This document shows positions 43,720 through 56,120 of a stretch of DNA of 64,000 bases, one piece after another. The stretch is from positions 3,761,583-3,825,582 of the forward strand of contig OX457040.1 in NCBI GenBank assembly GCA_949752735.1, given 5' to 3'. The position numbers and the translations under genes are program-made. The notes beneath the pieces were generated by a model, which did not search any database, had not been told where the DNA came from, and saw only the letters and a program-made list of their open reading frames with translations. The stretch's first letter is position 1; every line of letters starts with the position of its first letter. Origin of the DNA: Lumbricus terrestris (Eukaryota; Annelida; Clitellata; Crassiclitellata; Lumbricidae).

Positions 43720-43962
43720 TTGCTAAAGCGCCCATTCAAGTGCTGTATTCAGAGGTGCTCCCGACTACAGAGCGAACACTGAATCGGAGTTTTGCTCCAA
43801 AGCGCCGGAGCGATTGCGAGTGAAGGACTTGTTCAAGGTCCATATAGGCGGTTCCTTGAGGTGGATTCGAACCTGGAAGCCTTCGGATCAAAGGCACCGA
43901 ATTCACCTCCACACCACCGCGATGTGATGACGTCATTGGTGGCCCCAGTGGCACTTATTTGT
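43720..43962 (-). mobile_element. tRNA-derived SINE with CR1-type tail
   Basis: Minus strand head: GGTGGTGTGGAGGTGAATTC, then CCTT-TGATCCG-AAGG (anticodon-arm-like) and the perfect B box GGTTCGAATCC. A body of about 120 nt follows, then AGCACCTCTGAATACAGC and GGGCGCTTTAGCAAATG. The last part is the same tail as the LINE fragments at 422-784 and 28870, so it is a SINE probably moved by CR1 machinery. Confidence 0.65.
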
Positions 43963-44216
43963 TGAAACTTTAGCATCATGACAAGGTCCTCGTGACGACC
44001 TTGGGATCCGTGACGACCTTGGACCCCTCGTGAGGACCATTGGTCGCGTGACAGGGCTCCGTGACAACCACGCGCCGTCACTGGTACTTTTTTTATCTCC
44101 TGGCAGAGGTTGTCGTACCTAATAATTCCTTTCATCGAACAATTCGATCGATTTTTATTTTGAGTTAGAACCCCTGACTCTAAACAGGCGATATTATATG
44201 CCAACTAGTAACTGGA

Positions 44217-44290
44217 TGGATCCAGATTTGACGAGGACTTATGGCAACAAAGGCCGCTGCCCTCGAAAAAATTAGTTTGGCATAATACAG
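44217..44290 (-). mobile_element. SINE-A, antisense
   Basis: GGATGGATCCAGATTTGACG at the plus-strand left is the inverted SINE-A tail. Arms CGAGGAC (44232-44238) and GCCCTCG (44259-44265) pair except at one position, again with a 20-nt loop. It belongs to the CGAGGGC stem variant. Confidence 0.65.
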
Positions 44291-44483
44291 CTCATATTAA
44301 TCAAATTTTTGACACATCGTCTGTTTAGAGTGCAAAGGGTTCTAACTCAATTTTGTCAAAAAAAACGTTTTATTGTTTTATTTTATTGCTACCAATGTGA
44401 TGCTTGGACTGTGCAAAGATTTTATCGCTCTGAGTAAAAATAACGAAACAGCAACTATTTGAATATTGGAGATATTTCCTAGG

Positions 44484-44695
44484 ACCTATCTGTGAAATGT
44501 GCAAAGGTTCTATCTATGCGCGGCGCCCTCCTCCTTTATCCAGGCTTGGGACTGGCACTGGCAGAGTGCAACCAGTGCCGGAGTTACCTATCTGTGAAAG
44601 GGGCAAAGGTTCTATCTATGCGAGTTTGTGGTGGTGGTATTTGCAGTTTAACGTCACTGTGTGGTAACAAAGACCTTTAGCGACGCCCCCTCCTT
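44484..44695 (-). repeat. SINE-B fragments between direct repeats
   Basis: CCTATCTGTGAAATGTGCAA at 44484 and CCTATCTGTGAAAGGGGCAA at 44587 are direct repeats of about 36 bp. They flank a SINE-B 5' half (44520-44586). A SINE-B 3' half (44632-44695) follows in the same orientation. One SINE-B has probably been split by a local duplication of its flank. Confidence 0.6.
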
Positions 44696-44697
44696 TG

Positions 44698-44836
44698 GAA
44701 AATGTTCCTGCTTAAATTGGTGCTGGATTGATAATAATGTTCCTGCTTAAATTGGAGCTGGATTGATGAAAATGTTCCTGCTTAAATTGGAGTTGGACTG
44801 ATGAAAAATTCTTGCTCAAATTGGAGCTGGATATAA
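44698..44836 (+). repeat. Minisatellite, four units of 33-37 bp
   Basis: Units of TGTTCCTGCTTAAATTGGAG with a GGATTGATGAAAA-like spacer, slightly diverged from each other. Confidence 0.85.
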
Positions 44837-44939
44837 ATAAGCACAGTAAAATGTGAAACTTCAAATCACCTTGAATTGTAACAGATTCCTCAACATTGCT
44901 TCAATAATAAATTATAACTACATCGAAAATAATATGGAA

Positions 44940-46755
44940 GCTATACGCACTCATGGCTTATTGTAAGGCAATAATTCTACTTTAAAAAGGTGTTTGATTC
45001 TCGCTTTTAACTACACTTAAAATTTCCATCTTTAAGCGACATCTTGCGGTCAATGTGAAATTGACGTCATAATACATTGACGGACCCAGTAATAAATCAT
45101 GTGAAAATCACAGTAAAAGAACCAGATGAAGATAAGGATGACGAAGATGAAGATGACGAAGATGACGAAATGTCGAAGATGTAGAAAGCGAATTTGAAGA
45201 TGATTGACAAAAAGAAAAAGGACGAGCAGGTACAGAAGATGAAAGAGGATACGATGAAGATTGAGAAGAAGAAATGGCGGCGGAGAAGAAGAAACAGGAG
45301 AACGAATTTTAAGTACATGTAGGTCTAGGAGACGCATCCCACTTTTGGCATTTTTCTTTTCATAGAATTGGCATAATATACGAGCAAACTGAAAAAAGAC
45401 AAAGAGGTGTAGATATGCAGAAAGAGCACGAACATTCAAACATACAATCACACGAATAGACAGATGGGCAGATAGACAGGGGCAAAGATATAATAGACAG
45501 ATAAATAGTAAATAAAGGTAATAAAACTATGCTTTTAAAATAATTAAATTAAAGAATACAATAAACAACCTGAATAAGAGATCTCATAATCAATATAAAT
45601 TCTAAACTACGAATTCATTTATAATCGTACAGAAATCCTTCGTAATCTATTAGAACGCACATCTCAAGCGTGCGTTAAGCTGGAGAGAGGGTGACACTAG
45701 TACAAGCAAGTCATCGTTCCAATGAAACATCATCTGCAGCTTGCTACCGACGATGCCACGGACGTTCAGTCGTTCAAGTTTAATTCTGCGGTGTAAGAAG
45801 ATGATGAAAAGTGATCACTTAAGCGATCAGTCCAGAAGCTGCCATGAGTAAAATTAAGCATTAGCAACTTTCTTAGCCTCGGCATACGAGGGCGGGTGAC
45901 CAGGCTTCTCCGGGACGGTCACACTTTTGAATCGCGTCTCTTCCTCAGGATTCCCGCATTGATCGGTATATAATTACTGTATTAACAGTAGTAGTAGTAG
46001 TAGTTGTTGCAGTTTAACGTCACTGTGTGGTAACAAAGACCATTAGCGACTCCATCCTTTGGTGATACCGTTCATATGAAATCAATGTGCAGTCATGGCT
46101 AATTGTAAAGCAATATTGGTACTTAAAGAAGGTGTTTGATTCTCGTTTATAACTACACGTAAAAATTCCAACTTTAATCGACATCTTGCGGCCAATGTGA
46201 AATTGACGTCATAATACATTCACGGGCCGTGACATAGAAATAATAATTATGTGAAAATCACGGCAAAAGAATCAGATGAAGATAAGAATGAAGATGACGA
46301 ATATGTAGAAAGCGAATTTGAAGGTGATTAACAAAAGAAGAAGGAAGAGCAGATGCAGAAGATGAACGATGATCCGATGAAGATTGAGAAGAAGAAATAG
46401 GAGAACGAATTTTAAGTACATGTAGGTCTATGAGACGCACTCTACTTTTGGCATTTTCCTTTTCATAGCATTGGCATATATAGGAGCAAACTGAAAGAAG
46501 ACAGGTGAAGAGATGCAGAAGGAGCACGAACATTCAAACATACAATCACACAAATAGTCAGATAGGCAGACAGACAGAGACATAGATATGATAAACAGAC
46601 AATGTTTATATGTGCATAAATAGTAAGTTAGATAAATAGTAAATAAAGGCAATAAAACTATGTTTCTAGAATAATTCAATTTATAAAGAATACAATAAAC
46701 ACCCTGAATAAGAGATCTCACAATGTATATAAATTCTAAACTACGTGCTCATTTA
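44940..46755. repeat. Direct repeat pair of about 650 bp, 1.1 kb apart
   Basis: 44940-45630 and 46080-46755 share ATTGACGTCATAATACATT, a GAAGATGAC-rich part, GAGAACGAATTTTAAGTACA, CACGAACATTCAAACATACA and ATAAGAGATCTCA. Copy 2 lacks about 40 bp of the GAAGAT part. The acidic/lysine-rich frames on the plus strand are broken in different places in the two copies, so no gene is called. Between them, 45790-45960 is family E-like. Confidence 0.7.
46010..46062 (-). mobile_element. SINE-B 3' part, antisense
   Basis: GCAGTTTAACGTCACTGTGT and AAGACCATTAGCGACTCC mark the hairpin-tail half only; it follows a short AGT array. Confidence 0.6.
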
Positions 46756-46766
46756 TGTTGGCTCTA

Positions 46767-46793
46767 AATCCTTTCGTGAATCACGAAAGGATT
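46767..46793. repeat. Perfect 13-bp fold-back at the duplication junction
   Basis: Arms AATCCTTTCGTGA (46767-46779) and TCACGAAAGGATT (46781-46793) around a single A. The right arm ends at the base before the duplicated sequence starts (46794). The left arm continues the flanking repeat (compare AAATCCTTCGTAATC near 45634), so the right arm is probably the new, templated part. Confidence 0.9.
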
Positions 46794-48851
46794 CAGGGGG
46801 GGCCAATCCGGCCATGGCCCCCCCCATTTCAAATCACCATGGGACGTGGCCCCCCCATCCATGGTGGCCCAAAAAATATTTTCAGGGTGTCAGTCATGCA
46901 CAGGAGAATTAATGTATAAATGTAATTAAAATCTATAATAAAAATAATGTATAAATGTAATTAAAATCTAATCTAAGTCTCTCACGCAATTGCATTGCCT
47001 TAATATAAAGCATCGAAATGAAACAATCTTTCAACAGTATCCAACTATGATTTATGGCATGGTATATATGTTATTCGTGTATATATTCGTAGTAAATTGT
47101 AAAAACATTAACACCAATAAACACAATTATAACTAAGTACAACTAACTATTAATTACAAATCAAGTTAACACTAACAACAGTGTTTGGGATGTAATTTAT
47201 TTTTTGCAGATGCCAAAAAATTTCAGGGCGAAACATGTTAAGTTTTGAGTTTAGCCTATGTGTGCAAGAAAATGCGGTGAATGATAGCACATGTTTACTC
47301 CTTTTTTTTATTTATATCTTACTATATTTCATTCAGTAGTGGGAAGTATTTTATTCATTCTAGTCTTAAAAAGTCATCAGTTTTTTAGAAGCAAAATTGA
47401 ACACCTTTTGGAAGATTTCGGACGGTTCACTAAAAATTCATAAGTTTTTTGGGAAGCGAAATTGAACACTTTTTTTAAATTTTTCACGGAAGAATAAAAA
47501 GTCATCGCTCTTTTTAGACGAAAAATTAAACACCTTTTTTAAGATTTCGCACGGATGACTACAAAAAGTCATCAGTTTATTGGGATGCTAAATTGAACAC
47601 CTTTTTTTGAAAATTTCGCACGGAAGAATAAAAAGTCATCACTCTTTTTAGACGAAAAATTAAACACCATTTTTAAGATTTAGCACGGATGACTACAAAA
47701 GTCATGTTTTTGGGATGCGAAATTAAACACCTTTTTTGAAAATTTCGCACGGAAGACTAATAAGTCATCACTCTTTTTAGACGAAAAATTAAACACCCTT
47801 TTTAAGATTACCCACGGTTGACTACAAAAAGTCATCAGTTTTTGCATTCTAAATTGAACACTTTTTTGAAAATTTCGCATGGAAGACTAAAAAGTCATCA
47901 CTCTTTTTAGACGAAAAATTAAACACCTTTTTTAATATTTCGCAGGGATGACTACAATAAGTCATCAGTTTTTTGCGATGCGAAATTAAACACCTTTTAT
48001 GAAAATTTCGCCCGGAAGACTAAAAAGTCATCACTCTTTTTAGACGAAAAATTAAACACCTTTTTTAAGATTTCGCACGGATGACTACAAAAAGTCATCA
48101 GTTTTTTGGGATGCTAAATTGAACACCTTTTTTTGAAAATTTCGCACGGAGGACTAAAAAGTCATCACTCTTTTTAGACGAAAAATTAAACACCTTTTTT
48201 AATATTTCGCAGGGATGACTACAATAAGTCATCAGTTTTTTGCGATGCGAAATTAAACACCTTTTATGAAAATTTCGCACGGAAGACTAAAAAGTCATCA
48301 CTCTTTTTAGACGAAAAATTAAACACCTTTTTTAAGATTTCACACGGATGACCAAAAAATGTCATCAGTTTTTTTGGGAAGGAAAATACAACAGCCTTTT
48401 TGAAGATTTCCGGCGGATTACTTAAAAAAGAACATCTAGTTTTCGGGAATGAAGTTTTTAAGTAAAGTCTATATTTATTGAGACCTTATGGCACTCTTAT
48501 AAGCACTGAAAACTACAGCTATTTTGTTAAGATAACAGCTTAAAATGCTACCATTGCAATGTGAAAATTCTAAAAGTTTCTGGTGGGGAGGGGCATATCC
48601 CCTCCCCACACCCCTCCCCTACCACTCTCGGCGCTGCGCGCCTCATGATTGTCTTCAGACGGTCAATTATCTACCCCTCCGGAAACCTCAACCCCCCCCA
48701 GAGGTGGGGGCTAAATTAAACTCTGGTTTCGGTCAAAAACGACAAAAAAAGTTCATCAGGTCTTTCAGCGAAAGATCAACGAAAAATTTTCCGACCCCAG
48801 CCCAAAATTTTTTTGGTTCCCCCCCTTTGAAAAGTTCTGGATCCGCCACTG
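46794..48851. mobile_element. hAT-like element with satellite, copy 2, left end cut
   Basis: Identical to 26012-28068 apart from a few bases. It lacks the first 12 bp of the left terminal repeat and the left TSD; the right TSD CTGCGAAG is present at 48852-48859. It was therefore copied as part of the segment, not inserted separately, and cannot transpose without its left end. Confidence 0.9.
47358..48432 (+). repeat. Satellite array, copy 2
   Basis: Same order of A and B half-units as 26576-27650, with one T-to-A change near 47670. Equal unit number in both copies means no unequal exchange in the array since duplication. Confidence 0.88.
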
Positions 48852-49280
48852 CTGCGAAGAGGCCGCATAGGTCTCCTCAACCATGCTGTTCGCAGTCGGG
48901 TTTCGAAGGGAAGGAGTACAGTTCGTCTGACACGCCACAGGAAAATTTCAAAGCGATCGAACTCATCAGCGCTCAGCATTTATTTTGCTAAAAATGGGAG
49001 TCGTATAATAGCAGACGTGCAACTATGGTTACTCGAGAGAAGACATGCAATAACATCATACATGCATGTACATGTATGCAATGTATGAGCACGCATCACG
49101 TGCAGAGGAGGAACACGAAAATAGATTGATTCATTGATTCCGAAAATATATATAGCGCTTCTTTAAGAAACCAACTCAGAAGTGCTCTCTGCGCTGGTCC
49201 ACTTGATGTTAAGTGTCACTAAAAACAAATATATTACATCAGTTAGCAAACAATGCACAGTAAGCTGGAAAAATCACCGT

Positions 49281-49382
49281 TGGCACGCACGCACACGCAC
49301 ACACACGCACACACACACGCACGCACACATACACACACACACACGCACGCACGCACGCACACACACGCACACACACACACAC
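49281..49382. repeat. CA compound microsatellite, copy 2
   Basis: Counterpart of 28498-28601, about 2 bp shorter, ending at the same hairpin. Confidence 0.9.
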
Positions 49383-49649
49383 GTTGGTTGGTGGAGCCAA
49401 CCAACGGCTTTCTTCGACAGCTGACAGATCTGATGTCGTTGACGGATGTTCAGAGCACCTGGACCAAGCGCCATGACGTCGTAAGGTTGAGCGACCACAG
49501 GTGAAAACGTCCAGATATATATGCGCGAAGCTTCCTTTCCCGCATCGCATTTCAGTTAGGATTGCGTCTTTGTTGTGGCGATGCTTATCAGGCTGGACAG
49601 GCTTAACTGTGTGAGCTTTGCCTCCCTTTGCACTTGTATAGGCCGCCGC

Positions 49650-49893
49650 GCCCTGTTCTGCTGTCCATGGTGACTTAATGGTTCCTTTCACTCGCTCTGC
49701 AACAATGCAGAGCCGTTCGTTCTCTGTGGTTGGTCCAACAACCTGGAATGGACTTCCCTTGACTATGCGACACCTCCAAAAACTGTTCTCAATTTCACAA
49801 ACTGTTGAAGACTTATTTTCGCTTGATCTCGGCCAGTAGCGCCTCTCAGTATGCACCTCGAAGGGGCGCTATGTAAATTACAAGTGATTGATT
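49650..49893 (+). mobile_element. CR1-like LINE 3' end, copy 2
   Basis: Duplicate of 28870-29112, with one G-to-C change near 49713. Confidence 0.7.
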
Positions 49894-50989
49894 GAAATCT
49901 AATTGAACATCGAAAGGGAATCGGCACCGAAATACAGGAAGTGAAGAACTACACAGGGTTAGAATTAAACACCTTTGATAAGATATCTCAAAACTTGTAT
50001 TAAGCTTCACTTCAACACACAATAATCATCTTTTAATCTCAAGTAATGGCTGAACAACAAGCATTATAATTAATATGTTGACAATCAATCTAAGTAAATT
50101 GAAATAACGCAGTGATTAGTTGTAAATATTAAATCTTTTTTGGACAGAGTGGGTAGGGGCAGATCAATATCTGCCTTTATATCAATCAGATTATAATAGG
50201 GGGCCCTATAGGCACATGCTCACATTCCGGTCGCATAAGGAATCTTCATACACGTAAGTCTTGTTTCTATCACATCGGGACAACATTTTGATATCAGGTT
50301 GGCTCTGACTAAGACTTTAGCCCGTACGCGTGTATCACCTCGTCATGATTACACTATCTCGAATTCTTTGGGTATATCATAAATTGATCTCAATAGACTG
50401 TAACGCAACAAATCCTGCTTAGCTCTAGTTGTGCTGCGCATCGAAATACGAAAAAAATGCTTCAGTCTTGCTCAATCAGCGGCACTGGCCTCTTCTTGAG
50501 TTCAGGATCAAATTTCACGCAGAGCGTAATCGAAATCGTAAACGTAAACTCGACATTTCTAACAATAATCCCACACGGCTTCCACATACTGCATCTACAA
50601 ATATAAGATGTTGTGGGTTTTTAAAATTATCTCTTTATACAGGAATAGTTCATATGTAACCTAATGAAAATTAGTGTTCAACAATACAAGCTGAAAAAGT
50701 TTGTTTTAGCTAGTATTAACATCGAAAGGCATGAACAGGGTGTTCAAAAAAGGTGATCCTTAACGGTTTATTGCCAATGTCTTGGCCAATAAAAAGGAAT
50801 TTGAGATAAGCTACCTACAATGTCACAATTACGAAAAAAGTTTGCTTTGCGTAGTGGGTGGAGGTAATCGCCCCATGTTTTGTTGTCCTGGGATTAAGAA
50901 TGGTCGAAGTTAACCGCAGTTACTGCACTAACGACAGCAAGATGTCGCTAAGCAATAGAAAAATACATCAAGGATCATTCGCTCAAAGG

Positions 50990-50991
<2 letters not shown>

Positions 50992-51065
<74 letters not shown>
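50992..51065. repeat. GT microsatellite, 74 nt in copy 2
   Basis: 37 GT units against 25 in copy 1. Confidence 0.95.
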
Positions 51066-51067
<2 letters not shown>

Positions 51068-51180
51068 TTGCAGTTTGACGCCACTGTGTGGTAGCAAAGA
51101 CCATTAGCGACGCCCTCCTCCGTTATCCAGACTTGGGACTGGCACTGGCACTGGCAGAGTGCAGCCAGTGCCGGAGTTAC
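51066..51180 (-). mobile_element. SINE-B, antisense, duplicate
   Basis: Duplicate of 30261-30375 with one substitution near 51160. Confidence 0.7.
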
Positions 51181-51777
51181 TCAATAGGCAATGAGCCGTC
51201 GTGAAAAGAATGCAGCACGGTACGTTATCTAAGCGTGCAATTAGACACCTTTAAGAAAGTATGTTATAACGCCATAATAAGCATCAGTAACGAAATTTGC
51301 CGTATCTTTAAGCTTCTTTTGATGTCAGCTCTTGTTGTCTTTTGCACTGCACGAAGCAGAATGGTAAATTGCGCAAAAGTAATTGTACGATGAAAGAAGC
51401 TTATCTGTAAAAAAACAGAAAGGAAAAACACCGATTAATCACAAGTGCACGTTATCCCAAAATAATCGTTATCAGAATAAAATAAAGCAGCAACATAAAA
51501 AATTGTTTTCTGAATTATGCACAAAATGAGGGAACAATCTCCATGAACAGAGAATATTTAAAACAACTATTATAGCATACTTTCAAATTGGCCGCAACGT
51601 CATAATTAATGTATAATTATAATCTCCGCTAACGTAGCAATTCAGTTACAAGCGACTTGTTTATTGCAAACGAACGGCTCACTGTTTAAAAATACGGCTG
51701 CCAATTTCAACGATTTTTGAATCGATTAAATTTGAACTTGTTCGACAATTTTTTAAATATTTTAAAAAGTTATTTAA

Positions 51778-52428
51778 CCCTCGAATGCCCAAACAGGGGT
51801 CCGACCGGACCCCAGGCCCGTTTTTCCCGGATAACTATTTAACGGCTATGGATCTGCAAAAATGCTTTTAGGTATTCCTAGAGCAACCATTTGGGCATCG
51901 AATGGTATATTTTGCGTGAGTATTGTCCAGCTCCGTATCCCACTACCACAGCATATACTAAGGGTACCGCACGATATGCGGCTATTTGCCATACATGCGT
52001 ATGGTTACTGGCCAATAAATAAATGGTCAGCGCACGTTATATGAAATAAAGATTCATATAAATTATTGTGATATAAGATACATCAATCGATTGCAAATTC
52101 ATTTGGGATTACATAGAACTAAATTCTGTAACGATATTCCAATCTCTTCTCAAGATACAAACATGAAAACGATAGGCTTCCTTCGGTAAATGAGGCAAGC
52201 AAGCATAAAATATGTATCACGATATTTGACACTCCTATTTTACACCAGGTAGTGCTATAGTGTTATAAGATACATCAATCGATTGCAAATTCATTTGGGA
52301 TCACATAGAACTAAATTCTGTAACGATATTCCAATCCCTTCTCATGATATTCACAAAAAAACGCTGGGGTCCGCGCGGACCCCCCCTTGGGCCTTCGTGT
52401 ACCAAAAAATACCTTGGACACTCGAGTG
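51778..52428. mobile_element. piggyBac-like element 3, copy 2
   Basis: Duplicate of 30973-31623, TTAA at both ends (51774-51777, 52429-52432), with one difference near 52267. Confidence 0.8.
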
Positions 52429-52652
52429 TTAAAGTAATTTTTGAATGATGTCGGGCGACCACTTTCCGAATTAAAAACATGGTGTACATAGATGATATGG
52501 AATTTCTGAGTTATTTTAGCCGTCACTGTCGACCTTTAGATGTCGCTAAACAACGGAGGCTGTATGTTAAATCTCGAGTGACATTAAACACCTTTAATAG
52601 GTGGCCCGGCTATTCTACTATAAGTGCCAATAATTTTTAAATTTGCTGTTTT

Positions 52653-52851
52653 ACGCCAAGCAAATTTCTGCCCAGGGTAACGGACTCTGCTATCATAGAC
52701 CCCGGTCAAATCGGATCCATCCATCCTATCTATGTTTTATTTAATTTAAAAAAATAAGCTCTCAAGTGCAGTAATACGCCGAGCAAATTTCTGTCAAGGG
52801 TAACGGCCTCTGTTGTCATAGACCCTGATCAAATCGGATCCATCCATCCAT
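52653..52851 (+). mobile_element. Two SINE-A copies, duplicate
   Basis: Duplicates of 31848-31920 and 31948-32046. Confidence 0.65.
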
Positions 52852-53088
52852 CTCATGTCTTTATCCATAGTTTGTAGTTATTTGCTGTCATTATAAACAA
52901 GCAATTGTAAGAAGTTTATACATTGCCTTTGAGTAAACTTATTAAAAAATGAATGTGCATATCTCATGTGCTTTGAAGCTCTGCCTTGTTTCTTAGTATT
53001 ATGTGTTATATATATTTTCTTTTAAAATAATATTTTTTTGTTTTTTCATTAATTACATTTGATAATTTTTTCATTAATTACTTCGTCA

Positions 53089-53285
53089 GCAATGACAACA
53101 AAATATGGTAGCTGGCGTTGTTTCGAGCATATAAATAAGACCTAAACTGGCACCGTTTCGACCTTTCACTAATACTAATACTAGAGTGAAATATCTTTGA
53201 TTTGACCCAATAAGTATAAATAAATTCCGAAAATTGGCGGAGTTATACGCATACATAATAGGCTCATTTATGCTGGACCACCCTG
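53089..53285. mobile_element. Tc1/mariner-like solo end, copy 2
   Basis: Duplicate of 32284-32480. Confidence 0.7.
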
Positions 53286-53491
53286 CATATATATGTCTAA
53301 TCACATAACGGAAAAAATTAATAATAATATTATGATGGTTCGTTATCAAGAATGTTATGAATCAATAGATTAAATTTTGCAGCACAGTAACTGTTGTTTA
53401 GTATAATAAAATATGATATGAAAAAGTTTCATTTATGTGACAATGTATTCAAAAACTGGTCATACGTATGTTTTGTTGTTGTTTTTGTTGT

Positions 53492-53977
53492 TGTTAATAT
53501 TGAACGTCATGCCATTGTAACATGATTGTGTTGGAATATTGTTCGTAGTATTTGTTCTTGTTAAAGCAAAATAATGTCTCATATTAACCTGTCTATGAAT
53601 TTTATTTTACTGAAATGTAGAAGTTATGAATCAAATTTGTATTAAGAATAGTAAAGAAAAGTTTGTGACATTTCTTGCATGTGACAATTACTGCGGAATA
53701 TTAATGAATGTGTCCAGGTAAAAGAATTGACATAACTTGTATATAATAGTTGATGTTATTAACTGCTAACCATTTTGCTGTCAAGCAAAGAACACTGATG
53801 ACATTGAACCATAATATTATGTTAAGGCTAAGGCAACGAACAATGATGTGGCAATGACAACGTTATATGGTGTATTTTGGACGCCGTGAATTCATTGCTA
53901 CTACACTGTGTAAGATGTAAATAATTGTCGTCAACGGCATTTGCTGTCAAAAGACGACGTTAAACCTTAGTTAAATA
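53492..53977 (+). repeat. Family D, duplicate of copy 2
   Basis: Duplicate of 32687-33172 with the same hairpin tail. Confidence 0.65.
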
Positions 53978-54158
53978 AATATCTCTAGTTTCGCTAGACA
54001 AGACGGTAATCCAAGGTCTTAGCGGTCAAAAACATCGTTATCGATTTAACCCTCAATTGACTAGGAACTCAGCAACGTTTCGGTTCGTGCTACCTTTTTT
54101 AGCCAATATTTGTAACTACATTTTATGAAGTTGTCGTTTGGATATCAAGCTCACTGTA

Positions 54159-54505
54159 AGTTTTTGTCTAATAAAATCCGGTTTATCTTTTACGGTTATT
54201 TTTTAAAATATGAAATATCTAGTGGGTCCCGGTGGACCCCATAATTATTATAGGTTAATTTGTCTTATGGAACCGAACGCTACTTAATGAAGAGATATTA
54301 TGACAGCGAGATTTGTACTAGGATAAAAGCACTTTGCAATTGAGCAGAAACCACTTTGCATATGACTTGTCAAGGAAAGGTTGAACAACGACAAAGTTGC
54401 TGCTTTTCGTGACAAAAGAAAAGTATGTTCTGCTCAATTGCAAAAGTTTTTTCCTAGTACAAATCTGTGAGTGAATGATCTTGTAGGTACCGGTAGTGAT
54501 GTTGT

Positions 54506-54539
<34 letters not shown>

Positions 54540-54547
54540 GATGATGA

Positions 54548-54581
<34 letters not shown>

Positions 54582-55008
54582 GATGATGATGATGATGATG
54601 ATGATGATGACGATGATGATGATGATGATGATATTAAGAAGGGGAGGTGGAGGAGGACATCGCTCACTGCTTTGGTCAAATAAAATCTGGTTTATCTATT
54701 TTTAAAATATGAAAATATCTAGTTGGTCTCGATGGACTCCATATAGGATAACTTTTTTATGGAACCGAACGCTACTTGATGAAGAGATATTATGACAGCG
54801 AGATTTTTTGTAGCCTACTAGGAAAACCACACTTTGGCAATTGAGCAGAAAACACTTTGCATATGACTTGTCAAGGAAAGGCTGAACAACCACAAAGTTG
54901 CTGCTTTCCGTGACAAAAGAAAAGTATTTTCTGCTCAATTGCCAAATTATTTTTTCCTAGAACAAATCTGTGAGTGGATGAGCTTGCAGGCAGTGATGTT
55001 GTTGTTGT

Positions 55009-55058
<50 letters not shown>

Positions 55059-55175
55059 TGGTGGTGGTGGTGGTGACGATGATGAGATGATGATGATGAT
55101 GCCGATTATTCATTCATTCATTCATTCGAGTATTTATATAGCGCCTCTTCAAGGAAACTACTCAGAGGCGCTCAA

Positions 55176-55234
<59 letters not shown>

Positions 55235-55263
55235 ATTAAGAAGGGGGAGGTGGAGGAGGAGGA
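54159..55263 (+). repeat. Hairpin/GAT repeat pair, copy 2
   Basis: Duplicate of 33354-34455. The GAT arrays differ by single units (one gained, one lost and one gained), which shifts the offset from 20,805 to 20,808. Confidence 0.8.
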
Positions 55264-55607
55264 GGAGGTGTTGGAGAAGGAGTAGGATACCGAATAGTAA
55301 ATTAGCCCCTGAGAAGCATCTAAATCCCACCGTTCTCATTTCTTTGCCACTGGCACACGAGTGGGCTCACGGCCGTAGGATATTCAACGCTGTCATTTCC
55401 GCGAATTGCTCGAATTACACACCTTTAATAGGAAGTCTTATTATACAATAATATGTGTGATAATCAAACAATCCATCGCATACCTTATGAAAACGATTTC
55501 GTAGGCAATTGAAATTACCATAATTTATACTGCTCCACTTGAAACTCACTTACCGTGATAACACTAGCAGTGCCAGTCCCAATATCGGACAAAGGAGGGC
55601 TCATTAT

Positions 55608-55833
55608 ATCCGCTCATAGACTGCTATTGAAAGCACCATTTATTCTCGGTAGCTGGTTCTGCGATCTGGAATAGCCTTCCTTTTTCACTGCGCTTATTGA
55701 CCACGGGTCATTCCAATCTGTTTCTTAAGAATATCTCAGCTGTCTAATTTTAGCCGAGGTTGGGCCGGGAGCGCCTCCCAATTATAGCCTGCCTTGAAGA
55801 GGCGCTACATCACGTTTATGAAATAATAAATTA
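55608..55833 (+). mobile_element. CR1-like LINE 3' end, degraded, copy 2
   Basis: Duplicate of 34800-35025. Confidence 0.55.
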
Positions 55834-56029
55834 TAATGGTGATCCCTGTGAATGCAGTAAATGACTTCCTTAATGACTAAAATGACAGTGTGTTATGGAT
55901 AAATTATGCTGTTTTTCGTTAGTAGCAAGCAGCTGTATTTGAAGCGTGAATATTTTAGACACGTTTAACATATGTGTCCAAATGTTCTAACAATGACAAA
56001 AAGTGTCCCGTTGACGTGTACTTAATCAA

Positions 56030-56120
56030 AGCTGTATTATGCGAAACAATTTTTTTCGAGGGCAACGGCCTCTGCTGTCATGAGCCCTCGTCAAATCTGG
56101 ATCCATCCATCCATCCGTCA
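56030..56120 (+). mobile_element. SINE-A variant CGAGGGC, duplicate
   Basis: Duplicate of 35222-35312. Confidence 0.75.

Larger units (their letters stand above)
26012..46793 (+). repeat. 20,782-bp tandem duplication, unit 1
   Basis: Everything from 26012 to at least 43183 recurs in the same order and orientation from 46794 to 64000. The part 43184-46793 is seen once because the window ends. The left border is base-precise (CAGGGGGGGCCAATCC begins both copies). Offset changes from 20,782 to 20,817 come mainly from microsatellites. By eye I noted about eight substitutions in 17 kb. Confidence 0.95.

Noticed and set aside
45050..45451. 133-codon minus frame with many hydrophobic residues
   Set aside because: It is antisense to a GAAGAT-rich repeat and is not kept in the sister repeat at 46258-46533.
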